A stretch of 64,000 nucleotides of DNA from Puia dinghuensis (lineage in GTDB: Bacteria; Bacteroidota; Bacteroidia; Chitinophagales; Chitinophagaceae), in assembly GCF_014642875.1 (NCBI RefSeq), contig NZ_BMJC01000009.1, forward strand, positions 62,001 to 126,000. The letters run 5' to 3'. Numbering within the stretch: position 1 is the stretch's first letter; each line of letters begins with the position of its first letter. Positions 1 to 8,235 of the stretch are shown one piece after another. The notes below the pieces were generated by a model. It searched no databases and was not told the origin of the DNA. It worked only from the letters and a program-made list of their open reading frames with translations. The translations under genes and the position numbers were made by a program.

Positions 1-1
1 C

Positions 2-520
2 CCTGCGTTGTTGCAGATACCGATATTCTTTGCCTTGTATAGTTTCTTCAACTCCAATATCGCGCTGCGGGGGGAAAGTTTCCTTTGGAGTCATGATCTA
101 TCCACTTACGACAGTATTCTTAATTTGGGCTTTTCGATACCTGGATATGGCGATCATGTGAGTCTTTTTGCCTTGCTGGCGGTGGTGACCAGCTTCCTGA
201 TCTCGCTGTATGGGTTGAGCATGACGCCTGACCAGAGTAATCCGGCCATGAAGTACATGCCTTATATCATGCCGGTATTTCTGCTTGTCTTCTTTAACCG
301 GCTGGCTTCGGCGCTGACCTGGTATTATACGGTGTCCAACCTGATAACGCTGGCGTTGCAGTTTGTCATCCAGAACTATATCATCGATCATGATAAGATC
401 CTGGCGAAGCTGCAGGAGAACCGGGCCAAGCCAAAAACGAAGTCGAAGTGGCAGGAGCGGCTGGAGCAAATGCAGGAGGCCCAGAAGGAGGCGCAGAAGA
501 GGGCGCAGTCGCGGAAGTAA
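2..520 (+). CDS. yidC: Membrane protein insertase YidC, C-terminal part (truncated by window edge)
   Basis: This is the last 172 residues of the YidC/Oxa1-type insertase, which places proteins in the inner membrane with or without SecYEG. The frame is open to base 2, so the start lies outside the window. The segment beginning PALLQIPIFFALYSFF matches the conserved YidC membrane core. It is followed by further hydrophobic segments and the family motif around residues 70-100 (AMKYMPYIMPVFLLVFF). The protein ends in a long Lys/Gln/Arg-rich cytosolic tail, as expected for a ribosome-contacting YidC C-terminus. The family identity is secure; only the N-terminal periplasmic domain is missing, because of the window edge. 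Confidence 0.95.
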   Translation, partial: PALLQIPIFFALYSFFNSNIALRGESFLWSHDLSTYDSILNLGFSIPGYGDHVSLFALLAVVTSFLISLYGLSMTPDQSNPAMKYMPYIMPVFLLVFFNRLASALTWYYTVSNLITLALQFVIQNYIIDHDKILAKLQENRAKPKTKSKWQERLEQMQEAQKEAQKRAQSRK

Positions 521-634
521 GGGTTCTCCATGGGCCGGGTCAGCGGCGGGTGGGGGATAGGGTTGGTGAGGTGGCGCGCGCTCGAGTTGGTGGGCTTACT
601 TGGAGGTTTGAGGGGTCTTTCTTATTTTTAAGGG

Positions 635-1303
635 ATGATTTTTACCTATCGTAGCCCTTTATACCTGTTCTTCCTGTGCATTCTTCTACAGTCTTCGGCG
701 CAGGCTCAGCGGAAGATATCGGAGCTTGCCCTGGTGTATGATTATTCCGTCACTATCGAGGGGGGCAACAAGCTGGAAGGCGTTGGGAATGCCTCGCATA
801 CCATTTATATAAAGGGCAATAAGAGCCGGTCGGAAATGACCAATGCCCTGTTCTCTTCCACTTCTATTTTTGATTCCAATACGGGTTTGGGCGTGATCCT
901 CAAAGAGGTGAGCGGCCAGAAGCTGTTGATCAGGATGAACCCGGACAACTGGACGGAGAAAAACCGGATGTATGACGGGATCGTCTTTAAGAATACAGGC
1001 GAGACCAAGGTGATTGCCGGTTATAACTGTGTCAGGGCGACGGGTCAGACGGTTACCGGGGCTACCGTGAGCGTATACTACACTCGGGAGCTTGTGCCGG
1101 AGAACCGGACGTATGATCCTATTTTCAAGACGCTGGATGGTCTTCCGCTCGAATATGAGCTTACCAATGGGAATGTGAAGATCTTATATCGTTTCTCCAA
1201 GATGAGCCTCAACCCGGTGCCGGCGTCGAAATTCGACATTCCCACCAGTGGATACCGGGAAATGAATTATGAGGAAAGTAAGAAGATGAATATCGGAGGT
1301 TAA
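635..1303 (+). CDS. Exported protein, GLPGLI/DUF4412-like
   Basis: The product is a 222-residue protein with a signal peptide (hydrophobic residues 9-22, then AQAQ). The body has alternating beta-type segments: an early YDYSV strand, a GYNCVRATGQ segment near residue 128, and the phrase GLPLEYEL near residue 170. This layout recalls the LolA-like GLPGLI/DUF4412 proteins of Bacteroidota, although the exact GLPGLI motif is not present. The ATG at 635 follows AAGGG. The role is unknown; periplasmic or outer-membrane location is inferred from the signal peptide. It is flanked by yidC and, convergently, by another small exported protein. Confidence 0.75.
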   Translation: MIFTYRSPLYLFFLCILLQSSAQAQRKISELALVYDYSVTIEGGNKLEGVGNASHTIYIKGNKSRSEMTNALFSSTSIFDSNTGLGVILKEVSGQKLLIRMNPDNWTEKNRMYDGIVFKNTGETKVIAGYNCVRATGQTVTGATVSVYYTRELVPENRTYDPIFKTLDGLPLEYELTNGNVKILYRFSKMSLNPVPASKFDIPTSGYREMNYEESKKMNIGG

Positions 1304-1344
1304 GATGGACCGGAGGGCCATCACCCGAAGGGTCGTCATTAGAG

Positions 1345-1701
1345 TTACTTGCGGCCCATGTTGATGCGGAGATCGAGTAACTGGAGGTTATTGCCGCTGT
1401 TGTGGAGGAAAACGGAGGAATTGACCTTGTAGCGATAGGGCATGATGAAGATGCCATTGCCTTTCTCGAAGGTTACCAACGTATTGAAAGAGACGTAGTT
1501 ATCTTTCTTTTCGGCGCCCAGGAAATAGCTCCCCGTGAAGGTGGGGCCCGTTTTGAGGGTGAAACCGTTGGTAGTGCGGATGGGGGTGAAATTGGTTTTC
1601 AGCGGAACGTTACCGGATTTCTTATCTCCGCCGCCGCCCTTGCTCGCAAAGGCCAAACCGACCACTGCAACCATGATGGTGCTGACGAGCATTTTGCGCA
1701 T
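1345..1701 (-). CDS. Small exported protein of unknown function
   Basis: This 118-residue protein begins with a clear signal peptide (MRKMLVSTIMVAVVGLAFA). A Gly/Lys-rich stretch follows, then a beta-rich body with NGFTLKTGPTFTGSYF and a C-terminal NLQLLDLRINMGRK. An upstream in-frame start at 1737 would add 12 polar residues before the signal peptide, so the ATG at 1701 is preferred. A minus-strand TACATTTG box at 1745-1752 also fits this start. I do not recognise the family. It converges on the exported gene at 635-1303. Confidence 0.65.
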   Translation of the reverse strand: MRKMLVSTIMVAVVGLAFASKGGGGDKKSGNVPLKTNFTPIRTTNGFTLKTGPTFTGSYFLGAEKKDNYVSFNTLVTFEKGNGIFIMPYRYKVNSSVFLHNSGNNLQLLDLRINMGRK

Positions 1702-1744
1702 CAATTTTCTCCATTCTATTGTTGTCGGTTTAAGCATTCTGGTA

Positions 1745-1752
1745 CAAATGTA
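1745..1752 (-). promoter_or_regulatory. Candidate -7 box (TACATTTG) for the small exported gene
   Basis: Read on the minus strand, the sequence is TACATTTG, matching the Bacteroidota -7 consensus TAnnTTTG. It lies about 44 bp upstream of the ATG at 1701. I see no good TTTG -33 element at the usual spacing, so only the -7 half is supported. Confidence 0.4.
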
Positions 1753-1903
1753 GTAAAAAAAATTGGGTATATTTTAACCGCTGGTCACAAAATTTAGTAA
1801 TCCTTTAACGGCCTGAAGCCGATTTAGTTACAGTTTAGCGATTTTTTTTGTGTTTTTCGTGAGCAGCTTGTGTATAAGGATACGTTAAATAGGCGCTGAA
1901 GGT

Positions 1904-1925
1904 TGCTGCATGAGGCAGCATTTTT
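1904..1925. terminator. Short hairpin with T-run in a divergent intergenic region
   Basis: TGCTGC pairs with GCAGCA around a five-base loop and is followed by five T residues. It sits in the 320 bp between two divergent genes (1345-1701 minus and 2022-3443 plus). It could therefore be an attenuator or a terminator for an unannotated short transcript. The rest of this gap is A/T-rich and shows no gene. Confidence 0.35.
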
Positions 1926-2021
1926 AACTTTTGGGGGTATCCAGGATTGCTGTGCAGAAGTGCAAAAATTAATTTTCGGAGGGATGGTTTTTATGCTGTA
2001 ACTTACGATAACCTTTAACAC

Positions 2022-3443
2022 ATGCAAGAAAATCCATACCACCAGGATCGCGAAGAATTGAAGGAATTGTTGAAGCAGTATTCGGATTTGAAAAATGGCC
2101 GGCAGCATTCCTTCCTAGAGGAAGAAGCGTTTGAAAGGATAATCGATTATTTTGATGATACAGAAGATCTCACCCAGGCGATCGAGGCGGTTGAATTAGG
2201 AATAGAGCAATATCCATATTCCTCTGCTCTGCTGGTGAAGAAAGCAGACCTGATGATTGCCACCCGCCGGTATTACGAGGCACTTACGATATTGGAGCAG
2301 GTAGAGTTGCTCGATAGCAGTGATATCAACCTTTACATTTTAAAGACGGACGCTTATTTAGCTTTGGACCAGCCGCAGAAGGCGGCGGCCCTGCTGGAAA
2401 GCGCGCTCCTGCATTTCGAAGGAGACGAGCGGGTGGAGCTGTTGTTCGAACTGGCGGACGTTTATGATGACTACGAAGAATTCGATAAGATATTCGATTG
2501 TCTGAAGCTTATCCTCGAGCAGGACCCGGCCAATGAAGAAGCGCTCTATAAGATATGTTTCTGGACGGACTTTACGGGTCGTAATGAAGAGAGCATCCGG
2601 CTGCATCAGCAGATAATCGATGAGAAGCCTTATAATGAATTAGCCTGGTTCAACCTGGCGGCGGCGTTCCAGGGGCTCAAGCTGTATGAGAAGGCGGTGG
2701 ATGCTTACAAATATGCGCTGGTGATCGATGAGAAGTTCGACTATGCATACCGAAATATGGGCGATGCCTATATCCGGTTGCGGAAGTACCGGGATGCGAT
2801 AGAGTCGTTGGAGAAGGTGCTGGAGCTGTCTAGGCCTGAGGATGTGATCTATGAGGCGATAGGGCATTGCTACGACAAGCTCGACAATTACGCGCAGGCC
2901 CGGTTCTACTACCGGAAGGCCTCACATCTCAATCCCGATGACAGCAAACTATATTATAAATTAGCCTGTACCTATATCAACGAGGAGCAATGGGGGCAGG
3001 CGGTGAAGCAGCTGGAGGCTGCCATGCGGATCCATGCGATGCAGCCCGAGTATAATTTAGCCATGGGTGAATGCAAGATGCAGCTTGGAGAGTTCAAGGA
3101 GGCCATTCAATATTTTTCCAATGTAGTGAGGATCCGGCCGCGGAATATCTCGAGCTGGGAGGCGTTGATCCGTTGTTTGTACAACGCCGAATATTTTGAA
3201 GAAGCGCTCGAGCAGGTGGAGACGGCTATCCGGATCACGGGGGGGAAACCCTTGTTCGTCTTTTATCTTTCTGCCGTCTATTTTGCGTTGGGCCGGAGCC
3301 ATGAGGGGTTGTTGCAGTTGGAAAATGCAATGGCGAAGGCACCGAAGCTGTTGAAAAAATTATTGGAATTGAATCCTGTCATTCTTCAATATCAGCCAGT
3401 GGTGGATATTATTGCGAGGTATAAGAAGAATAAGTCGTTCTAG
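2022..3443 (+). CDS. Tetratricopeptide repeat protein
   Basis: The product is a 473-residue protein without a signal peptide, built almost entirely of TPR helices. Repeats with the W-LG-Y-A-F-P spacing are clear from about residue 200 (for example LAWFNLAAAFQGLKLYEKA and AYRNMGDAYIRLRKYRDA). The N-terminal 40 residues are acidic and helical. TPR solenoids act as protein-binding scaffolds; no partner can be named here. Cytosolic TPR proteins of this size are common in Bacteroidota. It is transcribed alone, 212 bp before the comA-like gene. Confidence 0.85.
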   Translation: MQENPYHQDREELKELLKQYSDLKNGRQHSFLEEEAFERIIDYFDDTEDLTQAIEAVELGIEQYPYSSALLVKKADLMIATRRYYEALTILEQVELLDSSDINLYILKTDAYLALDQPQKAAALLESALLHFEGDERVELLFELADVYDDYEEFDKIFDCLKLILEQDPANEEALYKICFWTDFTGRNEESIRLHQQIIDEKPYNELAWFNLAAAFQGLKLYEKAVDAYKYALVIDEKFDYAYRNMGDAYIRLRKYRDAIESLEKVLELSRPEDVIYEAIGHCYDKLDNYAQARFYYRKASHLNPDDSKLYYKLACTYINEEQWGQAVKQLEAAMRIHAMQPEYNLAMGECKMQLGEFKEAIQYFSNVVRIRPRNISSWEALIRCLYNAEYFEEALEQVETAIRITGGKPLFVFYLSAVYFALGRSHEGLLQLENAMAKAPKLLKKLLELNPVILQYQPVVDIIARYKKNKSF

Positions 3444-3548
3444 GGGGCCCCGCATCAATGGGCGTCGCGTCACATGCGTCGCATTGGGGGGCTGATGATT
3501 CCTGCTATTTTAATGATATTCTAATTTTGTGCCATACGACTGCAAAGG

Positions 3549-3575
3549 TTGATATGCTAGAGTTTCTTACTTTTG
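3549..3575 (+). promoter_or_regulatory. Candidate promoter of the comA-like/aroE pair
   Basis: TTG at 3549-3551 and TACTTTTG at 3568-3575 fit the Bacteroidota TTTG / TAnnTTTG promoter, with 16 bp between the boxes. The start codon is 80 bp downstream at 3655. The remaining 3444-3654 gap has a GC-rich start containing a direct repeat of GCGTCGC and no convincing gene. Confidence 0.5.
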
Positions 3576-3654
3576 CGCGGGTTACTACGGAATTGCGGAG
3601 TGAAGGGACGGGGGTGGATTGCGAATACGTTAACAGACTCAATAAATAAACAGG

Positions 3655-4428
3655 ATGAACTTTAAGCTTACGCAAATGCCGGAAAGGCTGATGAAGCCCC
3701 GGCATAATGGAATTACGATGGTCATGGACAAAGGGCTGAGTATCGATGAGGCAAAGAATTTTTTAAGCGTCGCGCACCCTCATGTGGATATTGTTAAACT
3801 AGGCTTTGGTACTTCATTCGTTACGCCTAATCTCCGCGAGAAGATCGAGGTATATCAGTCCTACGGACTTCCTGTTTATTTTGGCGGCACCCTTTTCGAG
3901 GCGTTTCTTATCCGTGGACAATTCGATGACTATATTGCCGTGTGCAAGGACTATGGCATCACCCATATGGAGGTGAGCGATGGCAGTATCACCATCCCGC
4001 ATGCGGAGAAGTGCGGGTATATCGAGAAGCTGACGAAGTATGGCACGGTGCTTAGTGAGGTAGGCAGCAAGGATGCCGCGCATATCATTCCCCCATATAA
4101 GTGGATCGAGCTGATGTCTGCCGAGCTGGGAGCAGGCGCTTCCTATGTTATTGCCGAGGCGAGGGAAGCGGGTAATGTGGGGATCTACCGGGGCAGCGGC
4201 GAAGTGCGGGAAGGTCTTGTACAGGAGATACTGACACAAATCCCGGCTGAGAAGATATTGTGGGAAGCACCGCAGAAGGCGCAGCAACTTTATTTTATCG
4301 AGCTTATCGGTTGTAATGTCAACCTTGGCAATATCGCCCCGACGGAAGTCATCGCCATGGAAGCCATGCGTGTCGGTCTTCGCGGGGACACTTTCCATCT
4401 CTTTCTCGACAAAGGCACGGCGTTATGA
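3655..4428 (+). CDS. ComA-like phosphosulfolactate synthase
   Basis: This 257-residue TIM-barrel protein of the ComA family has MDKGL near residue 24, VDIVKLGFGTSF near 44, GGTLFE near 77, the acidic EVSDGSI near 106, and a C-terminal GLRGDTF. ComA joins sulfite to phosphoenolpyruvate to give phosphosulfolactate. In methanogens this begins coenzyme M synthesis; in some bacteria it leads to sulfolactate. In Bacteroidota the product could feed sulfonate or sulfonolipid metabolism, but that is inference. Its stop codon overlaps the aroE start (ATGA), so the two are translationally coupled. Substrate specificity cannot be read from sequence. Confidence 0.85.
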   Translation: MNFKLTQMPERLMKPRHNGITMVMDKGLSIDEAKNFLSVAHPHVDIVKLGFGTSFVTPNLREKIEVYQSYGLPVYFGGTLFEAFLIRGQFDDYIAVCKDYGITHMEVSDGSITIPHAEKCGYIEKLTKYGTVLSEVGSKDAAHIIPPYKWIELMSAELGAGASYVIAEAREAGNVGIYRGSGEVREGLVQEILTQIPAEKILWEAPQKAQQLYFIELIGCNVNLGNIAPTEVIAMEAMRVGLRGDTFHLFLDKGTAL

Positions 4429-5171
4429 GACGCTATGGGCTGATAGGGTACCCGCTGACGCATTCTTTCTCCCAACGGTATTTTTCGGAGAAGTTTGAGC
4501 GGGAGGGGATAAAGGACTGTGTGTATGATAATTTTTCACTAGTTTCTATTGATGAGTTGGCGGCCGTGCTGGCTGATGCGGAGCTGTGTGGGTTGAATGT
4601 GACGATACCCTATAAGGAGCAGGTGCTTGCTTTTCTGGATGAGCGGAGCCCGGTGGTTGCCGCTATTGGCGCGTGTAATTGTATTCGCATCGACGGCGGA
4701 CGCTTGACGGGATATAATACAGATGTGGTGGGTTTTGAGCAGTCGCTGTTGCCGAAGCTGGGCAGTCATCATCGCCGGGCGCTGATCCTTGGAACGGGTG
4801 GGGCTTCGAAGGCGGTGGAGTATGTGCTTGGGAAGTTGGGGATCGACTACCGGCTCGTTTCGCGGCGGCCTCGGCCGGGGACGAATGAACTGTGGTATGA
4901 ACAGGTGGATGCTGCTTTGCTTTCGGAGTATACGGTTGTTGTGAATACGACGCCGCTGGGGATGTATCCTCACACGGAGGAGTGTCCGCCGCTGCCGTAT
5001 GAGGCGGTTGGGCCGGAGCATTATCTTTTTGATCTCGTGTATAATCCTGCCAGGACCCTGTTTTTGCAAAAAGGGGAGGAGCGGGGAGCGGTGGTGGAGA
5101 ATGGGCATGCCATGCTGGTGATCCAGGCGGAGGAGAGTTGGCGGATATGGCAGGGCCAAGCGCGAATTTAA
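4425..5171 (+). CDS. aroE: Shikimate dehydrogenase
   Basis: AroE reduces 3-dehydroshikimate to shikimate with NADPH in aromatic amino-acid synthesis. The 248-residue protein shows the substrate loop SHS (residues 12-14 in LTHSFS), NVTIPYKE with catalytic Lys64, and the catalytic Asp100 in GYNTD. It also has the nucleotide-binding GTGGASKA at about 123-130, NTTPLGM at 174-180, and the C-terminal NGHAMLVIQA. It is somewhat shorter than typical (about 270) but all active-site motifs are intact. It overlaps the preceding gene by 4 bp. An 11-bp inverted repeat lies just after the stop. Confidence 0.96.
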   Translation: MRRYGLIGYPLTHSFSQRYFSEKFEREGIKDCVYDNFSLVSIDELAAVLADAELCGLNVTIPYKEQVLAFLDERSPVVAAIGACNCIRIDGGRLTGYNTDVVGFEQSLLPKLGSHHRRALILGTGGASKAVEYVLGKLGIDYRLVSRRPRPGTNELWYEQVDAALLSEYTVVVNTTPLGMYPHTEECPPLPYEAVGPEHYLFDLVYNPARTLFLQKGEERGAVVENGHAMLVIQAEESWRIWQGQARI

Positions 5172-5179
5172 GCCGTTGA

Positions 5180-5211
5180 TTTTCAAGGATAAGATAGGTC
5201 ATCCTTGAAAA
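5180..5211. repeat. 11-bp perfect inverted repeat after aroE
   Basis: TTTTCAAGGAT at 5180-5190 is the exact reverse complement of ATCCTTGAAAA at 5201-5211, with a 10-base loop. It starts 8 bp after the aroE stop. There is no T-run downstream on the plus strand, so it may stabilise the mRNA end rather than act as a classic intrinsic terminator. The following A/T-rich stretch to 5310 contains ACCTTGTTA twice (about 5235 and 5268). Confidence 0.6.
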
Positions 5212-5310
5212 AATGGAAAATTTGGAGTAATATTACCTTGTTATTTTGTATTTTTGGGTAAAGAATAACCTTGTTAAAATGTAATTTATTTGCATTTTTG
5301 CCTTGTATTT

Positions 5311-6636
5311 ATGTATTTATCCAGAAACATTGACCGGGCGTTATCTGCCTGGAGCCAGGAAAAACAAGGTAAGCCCTTGTTGATCAGGGGGGCTCGCCAG
5401 GTGGGTAAGTCTACCGCTGTGCGTCACCTGGGGGGACAATTCGACCATTTCCTGGAAGTCAATTTCGAAGAACAAAGGCAGGTGCACAAACTATTCGAAA
5501 CAGACCTGGATCCATATCAGATCTGTCAGAATCTCTCTATCCTTTATAATATTCCCATCATCCCTGGCAAAACGCTGCTATTCTTTGATGAGGTACAGGC
5601 CTGTATCCCTGCCATCTCTTCTTTGCGTTTCTTTTACGAGAAGTACCCCGAGCTTCATGTCATTGCTGCCGGATCGCTCCTGGAATTCGCTTTGGCGGAT
5701 ATGCCATCGTTCGGCGTAGGTAGGATTCGCTCCATGTTCATGTATCCCCTAACCTTCAATGAATTCCTGGAAGCCTCCGGAGAAACCTTGTTACTCGAAG
5801 CAAAGAAAAAAGCGAGCCCGGAATCGCCGTTGACAGAACCTGTCCATCAAAAGCTGATCGGCATGCTCAAACGTTTTTTAATCCTGGGAGGTATGCCCGA
5901 GGCAGTAGCTGCCTATGTACAAGACCATGATTTCATCCGTTGCAGCCAAATCCTGGATGATATCATTACTTCTCTTCGGGCGGATTTTGCCAAGTACAAG
6001 AAACAAGTTCCGCTGCTGCGCATTTCTGAGATTTTTGATTCCGTGGTCCAGCAGGCAGGAGACAAATTCATCTATGCGAAGGCTCATAGTGAATCGAACC
6101 ACAAGCAGATGAAAGAAGCGGTTGACCTGCTCATCATGGCGGGTTGGGTCCTACCCGTTACCCATACTTCCGCAAATGGTTTGCCTCTCGGTGCTGAAAG
6201 CAATCCCAAGAAACGAAAATTACATGTATTGGATACCGGCATATTCCAACGTATACTGGGTCTGCCTCTTAACGACATTTTACTGGAAAATGACCTGGAA
6301 GTAATAAACAAAGGGGCGATCGCTGAACAATATGCCGGTTTGGAGATATTGAAAGCGGGCTCCTGCTATCGCCCGGGGTCCCTGTATTTCTGGCACCGGG
6401 AGGCCAAAAGCAGTAATGCTGAAATAGATTATGTAGTTCAGGCAGGGCAGCAAATTATTCCGGTTGAGATCAAATCGGGGAAGAAAGGCGCGATGAAGAG
6501 TCTGCACCTGTTTATGCAGGAGAAAAATCCTCCCTATGGGGTTAGATTTTCTCTGGAAAATTACGCGACTTTTGAAAAGATCCGGGTTTATCCATTGTAT
6601 GCCGTAGGAGATTGGATGGGTCAGTTCGAAACATAG
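5311..6636 (+). CDS. AAA-family ATPase with DUF4143
   Basis: This 441-residue protein has Walker A GARQVGKST (Lys33), Walker B LLFFDEVQA (Asp93, Glu94), and a C-terminal DUF4143 nuclease-like region with EIDYVVQ and VEIKSGKKG near the end. The ATG at 5311 is chosen because an upstream TTG start would add seven residues ahead of the conserved MYLSRNIDRAL opening. Such AAA_14-DUF4143 proteins are widespread and often variably distributed in Bacteroidota. Their role is not established, with proposals including DNA-related or defence-like functions. It is a single gene, with small direct repeats in its leader. Confidence 0.88.
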   Translation: MYLSRNIDRALSAWSQEKQGKPLLIRGARQVGKSTAVRHLGGQFDHFLEVNFEEQRQVHKLFETDLDPYQICQNLSILYNIPIIPGKTLLFFDEVQACIPAISSLRFFYEKYPELHVIAAGSLLEFALADMPSFGVGRIRSMFMYPLTFNEFLEASGETLLLEAKKKASPESPLTEPVHQKLIGMLKRFLILGGMPEAVAAYVQDHDFIRCSQILDDIITSLRADFAKYKKQVPLLRISEIFDSVVQQAGDKFIYAKAHSESNHKQMKEAVDLLIMAGWVLPVTHTSANGLPLGAESNPKKRKLHVLDTGIFQRILGLPLNDILLENDLEVINKGAIAEQYAGLEILKAGSCYRPGSLYFWHREAKSSNAEIDYVVQAGQQIIPVEIKSGKKGAMKSLHLFMQEKNPPYGVRFSLENYATFEKIRVYPLYAVGDWMGQFET

Positions 6637-6647
6637 CACGGGGGGCG

Positions 6648-7079
6648 TCAGGACAGAAATTTTGTACACACTTCTTTCGGGACTGAAGCTATTTTTTTCA
6701 GACTATAATCATAGCAGACCATACCGGTGCGGGCATTGCTTACTACGACCCACTTTTCACCGGCGAGTTTTTCCAATTTGTAATACAGATCAAATCCCAC
6801 GCGGGAGAATTCGGCGGCGGCGATGGAACCGCGAAGAGTGTCGCCGTAGAAGAGTTCGCTTTTGAATTCGATGGTGACATCGGCCATGATGAGGCCGACG
6901 CCAGCCATGTCGAGCTCCTGGTAGCCATGGTGGCGGAGGAACTGTACCCGTACCTCATGGATAAGGGAGAGGACGGAGTCGTTGCCGACGTGGCCACCGT
7001 AGTTGAGGTCGGTGATGCGGACCGGGATATCGGTGGTGAAAGGAAAATGGTCAGGCAGGATCAATTTGATTCTTGGCAT
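6648..7079 (-). CDS. Hotdog-fold acyl-CoA thioesterase (4HBT type)
   Basis: The 143-residue hotdog protein carries the 4HBT signature D-x-N-Y-G-G-H (Asp24 to His30), then a long helix with NDSVLSLIHEVR and beta strands including TIEFKSELFYGD. Members hydrolyse acyl-CoA thioesters; the substrate is not predictable. It starts 25 bp after the GrpB-RdgB fusion gene on the same strand, so it is probably the last gene of a three-gene transcript (8783 to 6648). Its stop is only 11 bp from the convergent ATPase gene. Confidence 0.85.
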   Translation of the reverse strand: MPRIKLILPDHFPFTTDIPVRITDLNYGGHVGNDSVLSLIHEVRVQFLRHHGYQELDMAGVGLIMADVTIEFKSELFYGDTLRGSIAAAEFSRVGFDLYYKLEKLAGEKWVVVSNARTGMVCYDYSLKKIASVPKEVCTKFLS

Positions 7080-7104
7080 ATGCGATGGTTTTGTTAGAGT
7101 TAGT

Positions 7105-8235
7105 TCATGCAGATGGGGGCGGCGGATTTGTGATTGTTTGTATGAAGGCTACGAGTTTGTCGGCGGCTTTCCGGCGGTGACTGTAGTGGTTTTTTTCTTC
7201 GAGGGTCATCCTGGCGAAGGAGCGGGTATCGCCTTCGGGGACAAAGATGGGGTCATAGCCGAAGCCTTCGCTGCCATCAGGGGTGTGGAGGATATGGCCG
7301 TCGCTGATGCCTTCGAAGAGATACTCCCTGTTGTTGTATATGAGGCTGATGACGGTGCGGAAGCGGGCCCGCCGATCGGGGTTGTCGCCTAGTTTTTGGA
7401 GCAGTTTTGCTATGTTCTTTTCGAAGGATTTGTCTTCGCCGGCATAGCGGGCGCTGAGTACGCCGGGTTCGCCGTTGAGCGCCAGCACTTCGAGGCCGGT
7501 GTCTTCGCTGAAGCAATTTTTTCCGGTGAGGCGGTGGATGGTGGTGGATTTTTCGGTGGCGTTGGCTTCGAGAGTGTCGTGGGGTTCGGGGATGTCGATG
7601 TCGATGCCGGCGTCGCGGAGGGTGATAACCCGGAGTTTGTTGCCGATGGCGGATTGGATCTCGGTTACTTTATGCTGGTTGTTGGTGGCGAAGATGATCG
7701 GGATGCGTGTGTTTGCGGCCATGGCCAGGGCGTTTTGGATAAAAGATGTTTTTGAGTCGGTGTAGGCTTCGCGGTCGTTTTTGTATCGGGCGGCAAGGTT
7801 TTGTTTGAGCCGGGCGTATTCGGTGCGCAGGCGGGTGTCGCTGAAGAGCAGGTCACGGAATTCGATCTCGGCTTTCCGCTCTTTGCTGCCGGGGAGCATG
7901 ATATGGAGATGCACGGCGCGTTTGTCATTTTCCACTTTTATCAGGAGACGCCGGTAGGGGCGTTGGTCGAGTTCAGGGGGAACATAATGCCAGCCTTCCG
8001 GGCGGAGGGTTTGTGCAATGGCTTCGACAGTATCGAAAGAGGGGACTTCGGCTAGCAGATCGATGATGGGTTTGGCCGGAAGTCCGGGGACTGCTGTGCT
8101 ACCGACGTGTTCGATATTGTGGAGGCCGAAGGTGGACAGTTCGGTTTGCAGACGCCGGGCTTTCTCCGGCCAGGCAGGGTCGGGGTCTGCGATGAAGACG
8201 GGTTCGGTTGCCCATATGGGTAAAGGTGAGCTCAT
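7105..8235 (-). CDS. GrpB-domain / RdgB (Ham1) NTP pyrophosphatase fusion
   Basis: This 376-residue two-domain protein has a GrpB/UPF0157 nucleotidyltransferase-like domain at residues 8-165, with EHVGSTAVPGLPAKPIIDL at 42-60. An RdgB/Ham1 domain fills 176-370, with FATNNQHKVTEI (182-193), SEDTGL (243-248), PGVLSARYAGE (257-267) and EGFGYDPIFVPEG (323-335). RdgB removes dITP, XTP and related non-canonical nucleotides to protect DNA. GrpB proteins have no settled bacterial role. The ATG at 8235 overlaps the upstream stop (ATGA), which fixes the start; a longer frame to 8343 is a shadow. Both domains look intact and no frameshift is needed. Confidence 0.92.
   Translation of the reverse strand: MSSPLPIWATEPVFIADPDPAWPEKARRLQTELSTFGLHNIEHVGSTAVPGLPAKPIIDLLAEVPSFDTVEAIAQTLRPEGWHYVPPELDQRPYRRLLIKVENDKRAVHLHIMLPGSKERKAEIEFRDLLFSDTRLRTEYARLKQNLAARYKNDREAYTDSKTSFIQNALAMAANTRIPIIFATNNQHKVTEIQSAIGNKLRVITLRDAGIDIDIPEPHDTLEANATEKSTTIHRLTGKNCFSEDTGLEVLALNGEPGVLSARYAGEDKSFEKNIAKLLQKLGDNPDRRARFRTVISLIYNNREYLFEGISDGHILHTPDGSEGFGYDPIFVPEGDTRSFARMTLEEKNHYSHRRKAADKLVAFIQTITNPPPPSA

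Noticed and set aside
5172-5310. Promoter of the DUF4143 ATPase gene
   Set aside because: A TATTTTTG box (5249-5256) is present, but no -33 partner lies at suitable spacing and the region is so A/T-rich that chance matches are expected.
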